Shown: positions 8,045-18,257, counted from the first letter of the stretch. The stretch: DNA of 64,000 nt from Mesobacillus jeotgali (GCF_031759225.1 NZ_CP134494.1:3904501-3968500), one strand, 5' to 3'. Translations and numbers: made by a program. The notes: generated by a model from the sequence alone, not told the origin.

Positions 8045-10462
8045 TTGTCTTTACTTCACCTTGCAGTTTTATCACCGCTTTTACTCGCGATCTTAATTCC
8101 ATTTTTACATAAGTATTTCAAGAGTATTCATACGGGATGGTTCCTGCTGCCGCTTCCGGCTGTGCTGTTTGCCTATTTCCTGCAGTTCATCAGTACAACA
8201 GGACATGGCGGAACGGTAATGGAGACCGTACCCTGGATTTCCTCGCTTGGGATTGATTTCACGTTAAAAGTTGACGGCCTTGGGCTATTGTTTGCCCTGC
8301 TGATCACCGGAATCGGCGCATTGGTTGTGCTGTATTCGATTTATTATTTAAATCCGGACAAAGAAAAACTCAATACTTTCTATGTCTACCTGCTTTTGTT
8401 CATGGGCGCGATGCTGGGAGTCGTTTTGTCGGACAACCTGATTGTTCTCTATACCTTCTGGGAATTGACCAGCTTTTCGTCTTTCTTGCTGATTGGCTAC
8501 TGGAACCATCGTGAACGTTCTCGTTACGGTGCGCAAAAATCGATGCTGATCACGGTTTTCGGTGGACTGTCAATGCTTGGGGGCATCTTGATGCTCTATA
8601 TCATCACAGGCACTTTCAGCATTTCCGAAACAATTCAAATGTCCAATGAAGTCATGAATCATCCTTTATTCACGGCGACACTGATCCTGTTCCTGCTGGG
8701 GGCTTTTACAAAATCAGCTCAGTTCCCATTCCACATCTGGCTTCCTGATGCAATGGAAGCACCAACGCCTGTCAGTGCATACCTGCACTCTGCCACGATG
8801 GTCAAAGCGGGAATCTATCTTGTTGCCCGTATGACTCCTGTGTTCGCCCATTCTGGCACCTGGGTCTGGCTGGTTGCCGGTGTTGGGGTCATCACATTAT
8901 TCTGGGGTTCGTTCTCTGCCGTAAAACAAACGGATCTAAAAGCGATCCTTGCTTTTTCAACCGTCAGCCAGCTCGGCATGATCATGTCACTTCTTGGCGC
9001 CGGCGCTGCTGCACTGCATTATGGAACGATTGAAAATGGCTATTATATTGTTGCCGTCACAGCCGCTGTCTTCCACCTGATCAATCATGCCACATTCAAG
9101 GGCAGCCTGTTCATGGTAACAGGGATCATTGACCATGAAACAGGGACAAGGGATATACGCAAGCTTGGCGGTTTGATGAATTTCATGCCGATCACATTTA
9201 CGCTTGCGGTCATCGGGACTTTTTCCATGGCCGGAATTCCTCCGTTCAATGGATTCCTGAGTAAGGAAATGTTCTTTACTGGCATGCTGCGCATTGCCGA
9301 AATGGATATTTTCAATATGGACACATGGGGCATCCTGTTCCCTGTCATTGCCTGGACAGCCAGTGTTTTCACTTTCCTGTACAGCATGATGTATGTATTC
9401 AAGACCTTCATGGGCAAATACCAGCCTGAAAAGCTGGAGAAGAAGCCGCATGAGGCACCGATCGGAATGCTGATTTCACCAGTCATCCTGGCTTCACTTG
9501 TGATCATTTTCGGGATTTTCCCGAATGTACTGTCACATAACATCATTTCGCCGGCAATGGGTTCGATCCTGCCATCACTGCTAGAAAGCGGGGAAGGTTT
9601 CGATGTCCATATCTCTCACTGGCACGGACCAACGGCTGAATTGTTCATGACAATCGGTGTTATCACGATTGGGATTTTGCTCTATAAGTTCATGCCTAAA
9701 TGGACTGGAGTTTACCGTAAATTCCCTGAGCGCCTGGCACTGAATCGTATCTATGATCGAGGCCTGGAACTCATGGAGCTTACATCAAGAAACTTTACAA
9801 AGTCGTACATGACCGGATTTATACGGTCATATCTCGTTTATATCTTTTCATTCTTAATTTTGGCTTTGGCTGCGACCATGATTTACAAGGACGCATTCAA
9901 GCTTGATTTGAGCAAAGTAGCACCTATCCGCTTTTTTGAGGTCGTGCTTGTACTAATCATGGCCGTTTCAGCGATTACCATCCTGTTCGCCAAATCCAGG
10001 CTGACTTCCATCATCCTTCTTGGCGCTGTTGGCTATACGGTCGCATTGTTCTTCGTCATATTCAGGGCACCGGACCTAGCATTGACACAGCTGGTCATTG
10101 AAACGGTATCTGTTGCTCTATTCCTGCTTGCGTTTTACCATTTGCCGCAAATCAGGAGAGATGAAGAGAGAATCCGCTTCAAGGCTACAAACGCCTTAAT
10201 TTCGATTGGCGTAGGGGCAATTGTAACGGTGATTGCTTTATCTGCCCATAGCAACAAGATGTTCAGCTCCATTTCGGAGTATTATATTGAAAATACTTAT
10301 AAAAAAGCTGGCGGCGAAAATATGGTCAACGTTATCCTTGTTGATTTCCGCGGCTTTGATACGATGTTTGAGATTGCCGTCCTTGGCATCGCAGCCCTTG
10401 GGATATTCGCGATGATCAAGCTTCGGCTGACAAGGGGGAAAGAATTGGATGAAAACAAATGA
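8045..10462 (+). CDS. mrpA: Mrp antiporter subunit A
   Basis: Largest subunit (805 residues) of the Mrp Na+/H+ antiporter, homologous to NuoL of complex I. The antiporter domain carries E140 in FWELTSFSSF, the conserved trans-membrane glutamate, plus the GAFTKSAQFPFHIWLPDAM and TPVSAYLHSATMVKAG blocks. The C-terminal third holds the MnhB/DUF4040-like domain (FRAPDLALTQLVIETVS). TTG start with AAGGAGGT eight bases before it. First gene of a seven-gene operon for Na+ efflux, pH homeostasis and, in spore formers, sporulation. Confidence 0.95.
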   Translation: MSLLHLAVLSPLLLAILIPFLHKYFKSIHTGWFLLPLPAVLFAYFLQFISTTGHGGTVMETVPWISSLGIDFTLKVDGLGLLFALLITGIGALVVLYSIYYLNPDKEKLNTFYVYLLLFMGAMLGVVLSDNLIVLYTFWELTSFSSFLLIGYWNHRERSRYGAQKSMLITVFGGLSMLGGILMLYIITGTFSISETIQMSNEVMNHPLFTATLILFLLGAFTKSAQFPFHIWLPDAMEAPTPVSAYLHSATMVKAGIYLVARMTPVFAHSGTWVWLVAGVGVITLFWGSFSAVKQTDLKAILAFSTVSQLGMIMSLLGAGAAALHYGTIENGYYIVAVTAAVFHLINHATFKGSLFMVTGIIDHETGTRDIRKLGGLMNFMPITFTLAVIGTFSMAGIPPFNGFLSKEMFFTGMLRIAEMDIFNMDTWGILFPVIAWTASVFTFLYSMMYVFKTFMGKYQPEKLEKKPHEAPIGMLISPVILASLVIIFGIFPNVLSHNIISPAMGSILPSLLESGEGFDVHISHWHGPTAELFMTIGVITIGILLYKFMPKWTGVYRKFPERLALNRIYDRGLELMELTSRNFTKSYMTGFIRSYLVYIFSFLILALAATMIYKDAFKLDLSKVAPIRFFEVVLVLIMAVSAITILFAKSRLTSIILLGAVGYTVALFFVIFRAPDLALTQLVIETVSVALFLLAFYHLPQIRRDEERIRFKATNALISIGVGAIVTVIALSAHSNKMFSSISEYYIENTYKKAGGENMVNVILVDFRGFDTMFEIAVLGIAALGIFAMIKLRLTRGKELDENK

Positions 10463-10871
10463 TGTAATCCTCCAGACTGTCACGAAGTTCACCTTATTTG
10501 TCATCATCCTGTTTTCCATCCACCTGTTTTTCGCAGGCCACTATTATCCGGGTGGCGGATTCATCGGCGGATTGATGACCTCAGGAGCAATCGTACTGCT
10601 CCTGCTTGCATTCGATATCAAGACAGTCAAGACGATTTTGCCGGTCGATTATATTAAAGTCGTGGCGGTCGGTCTGCTGTTTGCAATTGGAACAGGTGCC
10701 GGAGCGTTATTTTTTGATATGCCGTTCCTGACGCATGCCTATACTTATGTGGACTTCCCGCTCTTGGGCAAAACATCTTTGCACACAGCGGTCCTGTTTG
10801 ATACAGGAGTCTTCCTGGTCGTCATTGGTGTGACAATGACCATTATTCAAACGATTGGAGAGAGCGAATAA
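10449..10871 (+). CDS. mrpB: Mrp antiporter subunit B
   Basis: 140 residues, four membrane segments, with [13 protein letters not shown] typical of MnhB. Overlaps the end of mrpA by 14 bases; the AAGGGGGAAAG ribosome site lies inside mrpA, so translation is probably coupled. Part of the membrane complex together with subunits A, C, D and others. Confidence 0.95.
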   Translation: MKTNDVILQTVTKFTLFVIILFSIHLFFAGHYYPGGGFIGGLMTSGAIVLLLLAFDIKTVKTILPVDYIKVVAVGLLFAIGTGAGALFFDMPFLTHAYTYVDFPLLGKTSLHTAVLFDTGVFLVVIGVTMTIIQTIGESE

Positions 10872-11212
10872 TGGAAATTTTAATGGCTTTTCTAATAGGA
10901 ATCTTATTTATGACAGCCACTTATCTCATGCTTTCGAAAAGCTTGCTCAGAATCATCATCGGAACAGGGCTATTGAGTCACGGCGCCCATCTACTCCTGC
11001 TTACAATGGGAGGGTTAAAAAGAGGTGCTGCTCCCCTCCTGGGGGAACATGCTCCATCCTATGTCGATCCGCTGCCACAGGCGTTGATTCTGACAGCGAT
11101 CGTCATCAGCTTTGGCGTCACGGCATTCTTCCTGGTTTTGGCGTACCGTGCCTACCAGGAGCTTGGAACCGATAATATGGATCGCTTGAGAGGAAAGGAA
11201 GGACATGAATAA
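10871..11212 (+). CDS. mrpC: Mrp antiporter subunit C
   Basis: 113 residues, NuoK-like, three membrane helices, with [17 protein letters not shown] and [17 protein letters not shown], the family hallmarks. Stop of mrpB and start of mrpC overlap as TAATG. Confidence 0.95.
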   Translation: MEILMAFLIGILFMTATYLMLSKSLLRIIIGTGLLSHGAHLLLLTMGGLKRGAAPLLGEHAPSYVDPLPQALILTAIVISFGVTAFFLVLAYRAYQELGTDNMDRLRGKEGHE

Positions 11213-12686
11213 TCTAATTATCTTACCTATCTTGATTCCTCTGATTACAGGGGTTGTACTTATTTTTTTCAGTAAAAACATCATGGCCCAGCGTTGGATT
11301 TCAGCGATAAGCGGATTGATCACGATTGTTGCTTCTTTCATGCTGGCAAACCATGTTTATCGGAATGGCATCCAGACTATGGATCTCAGCAACTGGGAAG
11401 CACCATATGGTATCACGCTTGTATCGGACATGCTTTCTTCCCTGCTTGTTTTGACGACAAGCATTATCGCTTTCGCGTCCTTGTTTTACTCCTTCAAATC
11501 AATAGGACAGGCACGTGAAAGGTTTTTCTACTATCCGGTCGTCAACTTTTTGATTGTTGGCGTCAACGGGGCATTTACGACAGGTGATATTTTCAACTTG
11601 TTTGTATTTTTCGAAGTGATGCTGATGTCATCATATGTATTGCTTGTTCTGGGCGGGACGAAAATCCAGCTCCGCGAATCGATTAAATACATACTCGTGA
11701 ACGTCATTTCGTCAGCACTATTCGTCATTGCTGTAGCCTATTTATATTCAGTCGTAGGCACCCTGAATATGGCGCATATTTCAGTAAGGCTTAGCGAGGT
11801 TGGAAGTGCAGGAATCATCACAGTCATCGCTATCCTGTTCCTGATTGTCTTCGGATTAAAAGGTGCGATCTTCCCGCTTTATTTCTGGCTGCCTGGTTCG
11901 TATTACGCGCCGCCAGCACCTGTTATGGCGCTGTTCGGGGCATTGTTGACCAAGGTCGGCGTATATTCAATCACAAGGACCTATACATTATTCTTTTACC
12001 ATGATGCAGGCTATACGCATCAATTGCTGCAAATCCTTGCTGTCATGACAATCATTGCCGGTGTCATTGGCGCTCTCGCTTATACTGATATCAAAAAAAT
12101 CATTATCTACAACATTATCGTTGCAGTCGGTGTCATCCTGTTCGGCGTATCTGTCCTGACACCCGAATCACTCACTGGCTCAGTCTTTTACTTGATTCAT
12201 GACATGAACATAAAAGCGACGCTATTCTTGTTGATCGGGATTATCATCATTATCACTGGAACGAGCGACCTTGAAAAAATCAGTGGGTTGATCAACAGGT
12301 ACCCTGCACTTGGGTGGACATTCTTCGTTGCCACAGCAGCGCTTGCGGGAATTCCGCCGCTCAGCGGTTTCGCAGGCAAACTGATGATTGTCCGTTCTGG
12401 TTTTGAAACAGAAAACTATATCGGTGCTTTTGTTGTACTAATGTCAAGCTTGCTTGTACTGTTTTCAGTCATGAGAATCTTCATCAGAGGCTTCTGGGGA
12501 ACGCCAAGAGCCTTTAAGAATGAAGATGAAGCACCTGTAAAATGGCTGCTTGCAGCACCAGCTATTCTCACCGTGTTTGCTGTTTTATATGGGTTCGGAA
12601 CTGAGGCAATTTATCCGGTTATCTCAACAGCCGCCGAAACTCTTGCCAATCCGGAAATCTACATTAATGCTGTTTTAAAGGAGTGA
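11205..12686 (+). CDS. mrpD: Mrp antiporter subunit D
   Basis: 493-residue NuoM/N-like antiporter subunit with about 14 helices. E137 in [13 protein letters not shown] is the conserved helix-5 glutamate, and [18 protein letters not shown] with [18 protein letters not shown] matches the proton-path lysine region. Overlaps mrpC by eight bases, so coupled translation is likely. Confidence 0.95.
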   Translation: MNNLIILPILIPLITGVVLIFFSKNIMAQRWISAISGLITIVASFMLANHVYRNGIQTMDLSNWEAPYGITLVSDMLSSLLVLTTSIIAFASLFYSFKSIGQARERFFYYPVVNFLIVGVNGAFTTGDIFNLFVFFEVMLMSSYVLLVLGGTKIQLRESIKYILVNVISSALFVIAVAYLYSVVGTLNMAHISVRLSEVGSAGIITVIAILFLIVFGLKGAIFPLYFWLPGSYYAPPAPVMALFGALLTKVGVYSITRTYTLFFYHDAGYTHQLLQILAVMTIIAGVIGALAYTDIKKIIIYNIIVAVGVILFGVSVLTPESLTGSVFYLIHDMNIKATLFLLIGIIIIITGTSDLEKISGLINRYPALGWTFFVATAALAGIPPLSGFAGKLMIVRSGFETENYIGAFVVLMSSLLVLFSVMRIFIRGFWGTPRAFKNEDEAPVKWLLAAPAILTVFAVLYGFGTEAIYPVISTAAETLANPEIYINAVLKE

Positions 12687-12692
12687 TGAGCT

Positions 12693-13169
12693 ATGGCTTT
12701 TCAAATCTTGCTGAATTTCATTCTGGCCTTTGTCTGGATGTTCCTTAAGACATCCTATTCCCCGGCCTCCTTTTTCGTCGGGTATTTCTTTGGCCTGCTC
12801 ATCATTTATATATTCCGGCGCTTCTTCACTTCACGGTTCTATTTATTGAGAGTTAGCGCCGTATTGAACTTGATATATATATTCACTTTGGAACTGATTC
12901 TTTCGAATATATCAGTTTTAAAGGCTGTACTTAGGCCTAAGCTTAATATCAAACCAGGCATCTTCGCATTCCCAACAGAATTGAAGGAAGACTGGGAAAT
13001 TACCATGCTCGCAAACTTGATCACTTTGACTCCGGGAACCCTCGTCGTCGATATTTCACCTGACAACAGGATATTGTATGTTCATGCGATGGATATCAGC
13101 GATGCGGATGAAGCGATCCAGAGTATCAAAAATACGTTTGAGAAAGCGATTATGGAGGTGAGCCGATAA
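12693..13169 (+). CDS. mrpE: Mrp antiporter subunit E
   Basis: 158 residues: N-terminal membrane hairpins followed by a cytoplasmic part with LANLITLTPGTLVVDIS, the family signature. Lies six bases after mrpD. Confidence 0.94.
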   Translation: MAFQILLNFILAFVWMFLKTSYSPASFFVGYFFGLLIIYIFRRFFTSRFYLLRVSAVLNLIYIFTLELILSNISVLKAVLRPKLNIKPGIFAFPTELKEDWEITMLANLITLTPGTLVVDISPDNRILYVHAMDISDADEAIQSIKNTFEKAIMEVSR

Positions 13170-13459
13170 TGTTCGAAGCTGTTATGTGGATTTCAATTAC
13201 CTTCATATCTCTTGCAATGATCGGCCTGATCTACCGTGTGATCAAGGGTCCGACTGTGGCTGACCGGGTAGTCGCCCTTGACGCAATCGGCATCAGTCTC
13301 GTTTCTGTGGTTGCTCTAGTATCCGTGTTTCTTGAAACGAGTGCTTTCCTGGATATCATCCTGTTGATTGGTATCCTGGCATTCATTGGGACAGTTGCCT
13401 TTTCAAAATTCCTTGAGAAGGGAGAAATCATGGAATATGACAGAAATGGAGATCGTTAA
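13169..13459 (+). CDS. mrpF: Mrp antiporter subunit F
   Basis: 96 residues, three helices, with YRVIKGPTVADRVVALDAI diagnostic of MrpF. TAATG overlap with mrpE; its 3' end overlaps mrpG by 23 bases. Confidence 0.94.
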   Translation: MFEAVMWISITFISLAMIGLIYRVIKGPTVADRVVALDAIGISLVSVVALVSVFLETSAFLDIILLIGILAFIGTVAFSKFLEKGEIMEYDRNGDR

Positions 13460-13811
13460 GTTTTTTGCAGGATTGTTCATCCTGATCGGAGCATTCCTAA
13501 GTCTTGTGACAGCCTTTGGGCTGATCAGGCTTCCCGACGTTTATACAAGGAACCACGCAGCATCGAAAAGTGCCACCATGGGAGTCATGCTCGTATTGCT
13601 GGGTACCTTTATATACTTCTGGTTTATTGAACATCATTTCAATTCCCGATTATTGCTGGGAGTTCTGTTCATCTTCCTGACCTCTCCTGTTGCAGGACAT
13701 CTGATTGCGAGGGCCGCCTATAACAGCGGAGTTAAGCTGTCAGACCGGACAGTCCAGGACGACCTTGCAAAAGCACGGAAAAAGATGAAAGCTGAAGAAC
13801 ATTTAAAATAA
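13437..13811 (+). CDS. mrpG: Mrp antiporter subunit G
   Basis: 124 residues from ATG 13437 (AAGGGAG about 12 bases before it), with GLIRLPDVYTRNHAASK, the MrpG signature, and three membrane helices. A longer frame from 13368 would sit inside mrpF without a ribosome site. Last gene of the operon, directly before a strong terminator. Confidence 0.94.
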   Translation: MTEMEIVKFFAGLFILIGAFLSLVTAFGLIRLPDVYTRNHAASKSATMGVMLVLLGTFIYFWFIEHHFNSRLLLGVLFIFLTSPVAGHLIARAAYNSGVKLSDRTVQDDLAKARKKMKAEEHLK

Positions 13812-13823
13812 TCATGATCAAGC

Positions 13824-13857
13824 GCCATCAGGTATATCCACCTGGTGGCTTTTTTTG
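13824..13857 (+). terminator. mrp operon terminator
   Basis: GCCATCAGGT / ACCTGGTGGC stem of ten pairs (one wobble), ATATCC loop, then TTTTTTT. Confidence 0.95.
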
Positions 13858-13960
13858 TCCATGGAAAATTCAATTTTTATCCATACCAAGCAAAGGATTA
13901 GTCACGTATAGTTAAGGTAAGTATCAGGATTCCTGTTTTGCGGAATGGAGGTTAAGTATT

Positions 13961-15121
13961 ATGAACGATGCAAGAATCTCAATTGTCGGCGGCGGAATCA
14001 GCGGGTTAAGTACAGCGATTGCTCTTCAAAGAATAGGAATGCAGGCAGAGGTGTATGAAAAAGAGAAAAAGATACTTGAACCTGATACCGGCATCATCCT
14101 AAGCGGCAATGCCATTCGGGCCTTCTACATCATGGGGTTGGGATCCAAATTGCGTGAGTGCGGATTAGATGCTGACGGCTGTTTGCTAAAATCTGATTCT
14201 GGCAAGACCATCGCTGAGTTCGACTATCATGCACCATCTCACATCCCAAATTATCTTTTCATCCACCGCTCTGAACTTCATAGAATTTTGGCAGATGCAC
14301 TCCTTCCTGGTTCCTTTCATTTGGATAAGCATATGATTGATTTTAAAACAGATGAGAGTATGACATTATTTTTCGAAGACGGCACCCTGGTTGAATCAGA
14401 CTGCCTTATTAGCTGCGACGGTGCAGCTTCACAGGTCCGAAAAAAGCTGTTTCCAGACAGCAGCCTGGTGTATTCCGGTTTCTCGTGTTGGAGAGGCATT
14501 TTAGAAGATCCGCCAATGAAGGTGGAAGCCTATACGGAGACCTGGGGACCGAGGGGAAGATTCGGGATTGCTCCGTTAACAGATAATCAAGTGTTTTGGT
14601 ACGCATTGAAAAAATCCTCTACAGAAAACAGCGACATGCAAGAATGGTCCCCTATCGATTTACTGTTCAACTATTTCTACTATCATGAACCCATACAGGA
14701 AATTTTGGAAAACACCCCTCCTGACCATATCATTTACGACAACTTATATGAATTGAAGCCTTTAACACCTCATCATACGGGAAAAATCCTGCTGCTCGGC
14801 GATTCAGCACACGCATCCATGCCCAATATAGGCCAGGGAGCATCACAGGCCGCTGAAGATGCTGTATACCTTGCAAAATGGATCAGGACCGAAGAAACCA
14901 TTGATAAAGCTTTCTCACAATACGAAACACACAGACAGGAGCGCATGAAACTTATTAAAGAGGAAATGAAACTATACGGATTGGCAGCGCGGATTGATTT
15001 CCCCGGTCTTTGCTCGCTCCGTAACAAACTACTGCAGATGACACCCTCTTCCTATCATAATGCCAGGCTGCGGAACGTAGTTGAGATCGAAGGAGATATG
15101 GATAGTTTGTATTTAGAGTGA
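13961..15121 (+). CDS. FAD-dependent aromatic-type monooxygenase
   Basis: 386 residues of the p-hydroxybenzoate hydroxylase superfamily. N-terminal Rossmann GGGISG (residues 9-14), and GDSAHASMPNIGQGASQAAEDA near residue 280, the second FAD motif. Such enzymes use NAD(P)H and O2 to hydroxylate aromatic or polyketide-like substrates in the cytoplasm; substrate cannot be told. Good ribosome site (GGAGG) before ATG 13961. It is not part of the conserved B. subtilis order here and stands alone between the mrp terminator and a repeat array. Confidence 0.85.
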   Translation: MNDARISIVGGGISGLSTAIALQRIGMQAEVYEKEKKILEPDTGIILSGNAIRAFYIMGLGSKLRECGLDADGCLLKSDSGKTIAEFDYHAPSHIPNYLFIHRSELHRILADALLPGSFHLDKHMIDFKTDESMTLFFEDGTLVESDCLISCDGAASQVRKKLFPDSSLVYSGFSCWRGILEDPPMKVEAYTETWGPRGRFGIAPLTDNQVFWYALKKSSTENSDMQEWSPIDLLFNYFYYHEPIQEILENTPPDHIIYDNLYELKPLTPHHTGKILLLGDSAHASMPNIGQGASQAAEDAVYLAKWIRTEETIDKAFSQYETHRQERMKLIKEEMKLYGLAARIDFPGLCSLRNKLLQMTPSSYHNARLRNVVEIEGDMDSLYLE

Positions 15122-15126
15122 CTTTT

Positions 15127-16262
15127 GACAGGTTAGCGGGAATTTCTTGTGGAAGCTGTCTAAACCTAAGGCTTCTTTTGACAGCTTTGCTGGATTTTCT
15201 GTGAAAGCTGTCAGAACCTAGGGCTTCTTTTGACAGCTTTGCCGGGTTTCCTGTGAAAGCTGTCTGAAGTTGAGGCTTCTTTTGACAGCTTTGCCGGATT
15301 TTCTGTGAAAGCTGTCTGAAGTTGGGGCTTCTTTTGACAGCTTTGCTGGATTTTCTGTGAAAGCTGTCTGAAGTTGGGGCTTCTTTTGACAGCTTTACTG
15401 CATTTTCTTTGAAAGCTGTCTGAACTTGAGACTTCTTTTGACAGCTTTGCTGGATTTTCTGTGGAAGCTGTCCGAACCTGGGGCTTCTTCTTACAGCTTT
15501 GCCGGTATTCCTGTAAAAGCTGTCTGAACTTGAGACTTCTTTTGACAGCTTTTCTCCCTCACACACCAAACCTGTCACAATAACGAGTTTTTCTTGACAG
15601 CTTTTCCCCTTCTCACACCAAACCTGTCACAATAACGGGTTTTTCTGGACAGCTTTTCTCCCTCTCACACCAAACCTGTCACAATAACGAGTTTTTCTTG
15701 ACAGCTTTTCTCCCTCTCACACCAAACCTGTCACAATAACGAGCTTTTCTTGACAGCTTTTCTCCCTCTCACACCAAACCTGTCACAATAACGAGTTTTT
15801 CTTGACAGCTTTTCTCCCTCTCACACCAAACCTGTCACAATAACGGGTTTTTCTTGACAGCTTTTCTCCCTCACACATCAAACCTGTCACAAAAACGAGC
15901 TTTTCTTGACAGCTTTTCTCCTTCCCCCATCAAACCTGTCACAATAATGAGTTTTTCTTGACAGCTTTTCTCCCTCTCACACCAAACCTGTCACAATAAT
16001 GAGTTTTTCTTGACAGCTTTTCTCCCTCTCACACCAAACCTGTCACAATAACGAGTTTTTCTTGACAGCTTTTCTCCCTCACACATCAAACCTGTCACAA
16101 TAACGAGCTTTTCTTGACAGCTTTTCTCCTTGTCACACCAAACCTGTCACAATCACGAGCTTTTCTTGACAGCTTTTCCCTTTTCTCCCACCAAACCTGT
16201 CACAATAACGAGCTTTTCTTGACAGCTTTTCTCCTTCTCCCACCAAACCTGCCTCAATCACA
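15127..16262. repeat. 22-unit array of 52-bp tandem repeats with seed GACAGCTTT
   Basis: The seed starts at 15127, 15180, 15232 and then every 52 bases to 16168, with a last copy at 16221 (22 starts; the first and 15492 are degenerate). Units 1-8 have GACAGCTTT paired with AAAGCTGTC 24 bases on, a perfect 9-bp dyad, then a 19-base spacer. Units 9-22 carry a different body (CTCACACCAAACCTGTCACA) in which the dyad has one C-C mismatch. No gene: the long open frames across it have no start context and exist in shifting frames. It lies between two convergent gene ends. Confidence 0.97.
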
Positions 16263-16301
16263 AGTGATGTCCCCGGAGCTATTAAGGCTGCCCTTCCGCA
16301 A

Positions 16302-16330
16302 AAACAAAACCAGCCGTAGTCGGCTGGTTC
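16302..16330 (-). terminator. menI terminator
   Basis: ACCAGCCG / CGGCTGGT stem with TAGT loop, overlapping the menI stop codon; minus-strand continuation is TTTTGTTTTTG. Confidence 0.85.
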
Positions 16331-16721
16331 ATTTTCTGCGTTTTATGACGGCGATTGTGCATCTTGAAATGCAAACAAGGTTTTCTTCTTCATCGGTGAT
16401 TTTTATATCCCAAACCATGGTTGTTTTTCCCTGATGGAGGACGGTTCCGACAGCTGTGACTACACCTTCTCTTTTTGCCTTTATATGGTTGGCGTTGATT
16501 TCGAGGCCGACGACTACTTCGTTTTCCTTATCGACCAGTTCGAATGCTCCAACGCTGGCGACTGTCTCAGCCAGTGCTACAGAGGCTCCTCCATGCAAAA
16601 GGCCGAATGGCTGCCTTGTCCGGTCATCGACAGGCATTGTAGCGACAACCTTTCCCTTTTGCAGGTCTGTTATTTCTATTCCCAGTGAGCCAAGCAGTGT
16701 GTTATTAAGTTCCAATTTCAT
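16329..16721 (-). CDS. menI: Hotdog-fold thioesterase, 1,4-dihydroxy-2-naphthoyl-CoA hydrolase (YuxO/MenI)
   Basis: About 130 residues; PaaI-like hotdog fold with FGLLHGGASVALAETVAS, where the Glu is the expected catalytic base, and the final hotdog strand region VCISRCTIAV. In B. subtilis the orthologue YuxO, also just after mrp, hydrolyses DHNA-CoA in menaquinone synthesis; assignment relies on synteny. ATG 16721 lies very close to AAGGAGGT; a TTG two codons later would have better spacing, so the exact start is open. Confidence 0.8.
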   Translation of the reverse strand: MKLELNNTLLGSLGIEITDLQKGKVVATMPVDDRTRQPFGLLHGGASVALAETVASVGAFELVDKENEVVVGLEINANHIKAKREGVVTAVGTVLHQGKTTMVWDIKITDEEENLVCISRCTIAVIKRRK

Positions 16722-16818
16722 TACCTCCTTATATTTGGCAAACAATTTACGTTCAAGACCAGGAGAAACTATAATTGTCCTTATTAAAAGGACGCATCAT
16801 GAATATGAGGTGATCCCT

Positions 16819-17001
16819 ATGAACCGAGTTCGTGAAGGCATGATTCCTGCGGTGCTAGGAACGGCAGTGACAGCAGCAGGTTACGCTATGAAACAAAATC
16901 GTAAAATCGATAAAATGGTTTCCAACACCATTTTCGGTTTTGGATTGGCCCATATCGTTCTGGGTGCGATTGACCTAGTCGAGCACCGAAACGAGTTTTA
17001 G
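16819..17001 (+). CDS. Small hydrophobic protein, unknown
   Basis: 60 residues from ATG 16819 with GAGGTG about seven bases before it. Two hydrophobic segments (about 8-22, IPAVLGTAVTAAGYA, and 36-52, NTIFGFGLAHIVLGAID) separated by a basic hairpin (MKQNRKIDK) suggest a two-pass membrane protein. I recognise it only as a small conserved type seen in other Bacillaceae. Function unknown. Confidence 0.6.
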   Translation: MNRVREGMIPAVLGTAVTAAGYAMKQNRKIDKMVSNTIFGFGLAHIVLGAIDLVEHRNEF

Positions 17002-17069
17002 CAAGTCCGCTTAACATGGATGAGATCAAAGGCATTACCCTCTAATGAACTGTTCCTAAAGGAAGGCAG

Positions 17070-17702
17070 TTATTTATGCTGCCTTTCCTGCAGGACCACT
17101 TCTTCAGGCACAATTGCATTCTTTATTTTTCTCCGGCGGAGGAAGATAACAAGGGTGATGAACGCGAAACCGATGATTGCCAGCCAGGCTTCTTTGTTGT
17201 ACTTCATGATTATGTCCATCTTGTCTCCAAATAGATAGCCTAGCACAAAAATGATGGAGACCCACACGAAAGCGCCGCTATAGGCAAAAATAGCAAAGGT
17301 TTTGAATGGGAGCCTGCTGAAGCCATACATCATTGGCAGCACATATCTGATTCCTGGAGCAAAGCAGCTTAACGATAAGGAAAAAGCATGGTACTTCTCC
17401 ATTAGCTTCATCGCAGTTTCAATTGAATTGCCGAATCGCTTCTTTTTCTTCAATAACCGAAGCACTCTTCTTCCTATTATTCTTCCCAGCAAATAGCTTG
17501 AGGTAAAGGCTGCAGAAATCCCCATATACGTGACCAAAAATGCGAGCATTGGGTTCAATGCCCCTTTAGCCGAAGCGAGGCCCACAGTCATCAGGATAAC
17601 CTCATTGGGAACAGGAATAATGAAAACCCCGAACCATAGCCAAAAAAACAACCCGAAATAGCCATTATCTTCAATAACATGGATAACCAGGTCCAGGTCC
17701 AT
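17070..17702 (-). CDS. DedA family membrane protein
   Basis: 210 residues with five or six membrane segments and the DedA/VTT pattern: FIIPVPNEVILM near residue 30 and a conserved FAPGIRYVLPMM around 120. The family flips polyprenyl or phospholipids and supports membrane energetics; C55-P transport has been shown for members, but this protein's substrate is not evident. C-terminus is basic. A GGAAGGCAG / CTGCC-TTTCC inverted repeat at about 17058-17089 covers its 3' end and may terminate. Confidence 0.8.
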   Translation of the reverse strand: MDLDLVIHVIEDNGYFGLFFWLWFGVFIIPVPNEVILMTVGLASAKGALNPMLAFLVTYMGISAAFTSSYLLGRIIGRRVLRLLKKKKRFGNSIETAMKLMEKYHAFSLSLSCFAPGIRYVLPMMYGFSRLPFKTFAIFAYSGAFVWVSIIFVLGYLFGDKMDIIMKYNKEAWLAIIGFAFITLVIFLRRRKIKNAIVPEEVVLQERQHK

Positions 17703-17906
17703 AGGTCTCCTCCCTCCATCCCACCTTGGTCCGATTCTATTTCACAATAGAAGTTAATATGTATAAGAATTCTCCTTCTCCCCGTCATTCACCTCTTTTT
17801 TTTCCTTTTTGAAGTGCTTTAGCTTTTCCTGTCTACATACTTAAGGCCTTATGTTCATACATTGAAAAAGGTCGGAAACTTACCCGTTAGGAAGGGGAAG
17901 CTGCTT

Positions 17907-18257
17907 ATGCATTGTTTATTTTTTCAAAAAAACAGGAAAGTGGGGAATGATTCAGCTCGTCCATTTCCAGAAGTGAACGCGACACTGTTCAGGACTTCAG
18001 CTGATAAAGCCATCGCCTTAATGGGAGATGCTAACCTTGTGATGACGAAAATCACTACATCCACATCTTTCTCTAATGAATTAATGGCTGCCGCACAGAA
18101 ATCTCAACAAAAAGAAGTTGAAAGATTGATTGAGTCAACCGGGATTAAGAAGAAACCCAAAATTACTTACAATCCGGACGGACTCACGATGAACTTTGTG
18201 GATTTTGCAGGAGATAAGGAATGCTGCCATATCATCACCCAGCTGAGATGGCAATGA
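17907..18257 (+). CDS. Conserved hypothetical protein
   Basis: 116 residues from ATG 17907, chosen because GAAGGGG lies nine bases upstream; an earlier TTG has none. Sequence is soluble, with DKAIALMGDANLVMTKITTSTSFS and a Cys pair in DKECCHII near the C-terminus. No signal peptide or membrane segment. Family not recognised. Convergent with the Gly/Tyr-rich gene. Confidence 0.6.
   Translation: MHCLFFQKNRKVGNDSARPFPEVNATLFRTSADKAIALMGDANLVMTKITTSTSFSNELMAAAQKSQQKEVERLIESTGIKKKPKITYNPDGLTMNFVDFAGDKECCHIITQLRWQ

Noticed and set aside
14955..15578. Long minus-strand open frame of 207 codons rich in KLSKE and FHRK repeats
   Set aside because: It runs through the 52-bp array. Since 52 is not a multiple of three, the repeat is read in shifting frames, and there is no ribosome site; the start overlaps the monooxygenase gene.
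15596..16221. TTGACA in each repeat unit as a row of -35 boxes
   Set aside because: No TATAAT-like -10 lies about 17 bases downstream in any unit, so promoters are not supported.
15127..16262. CRISPR array
   Set aside because: Units are fully tandem with no unique spacers of 30-40 bases between identical repeats, and no cas genes are in the window. The same holds for the arrays at 44311, 58593 and 32058.
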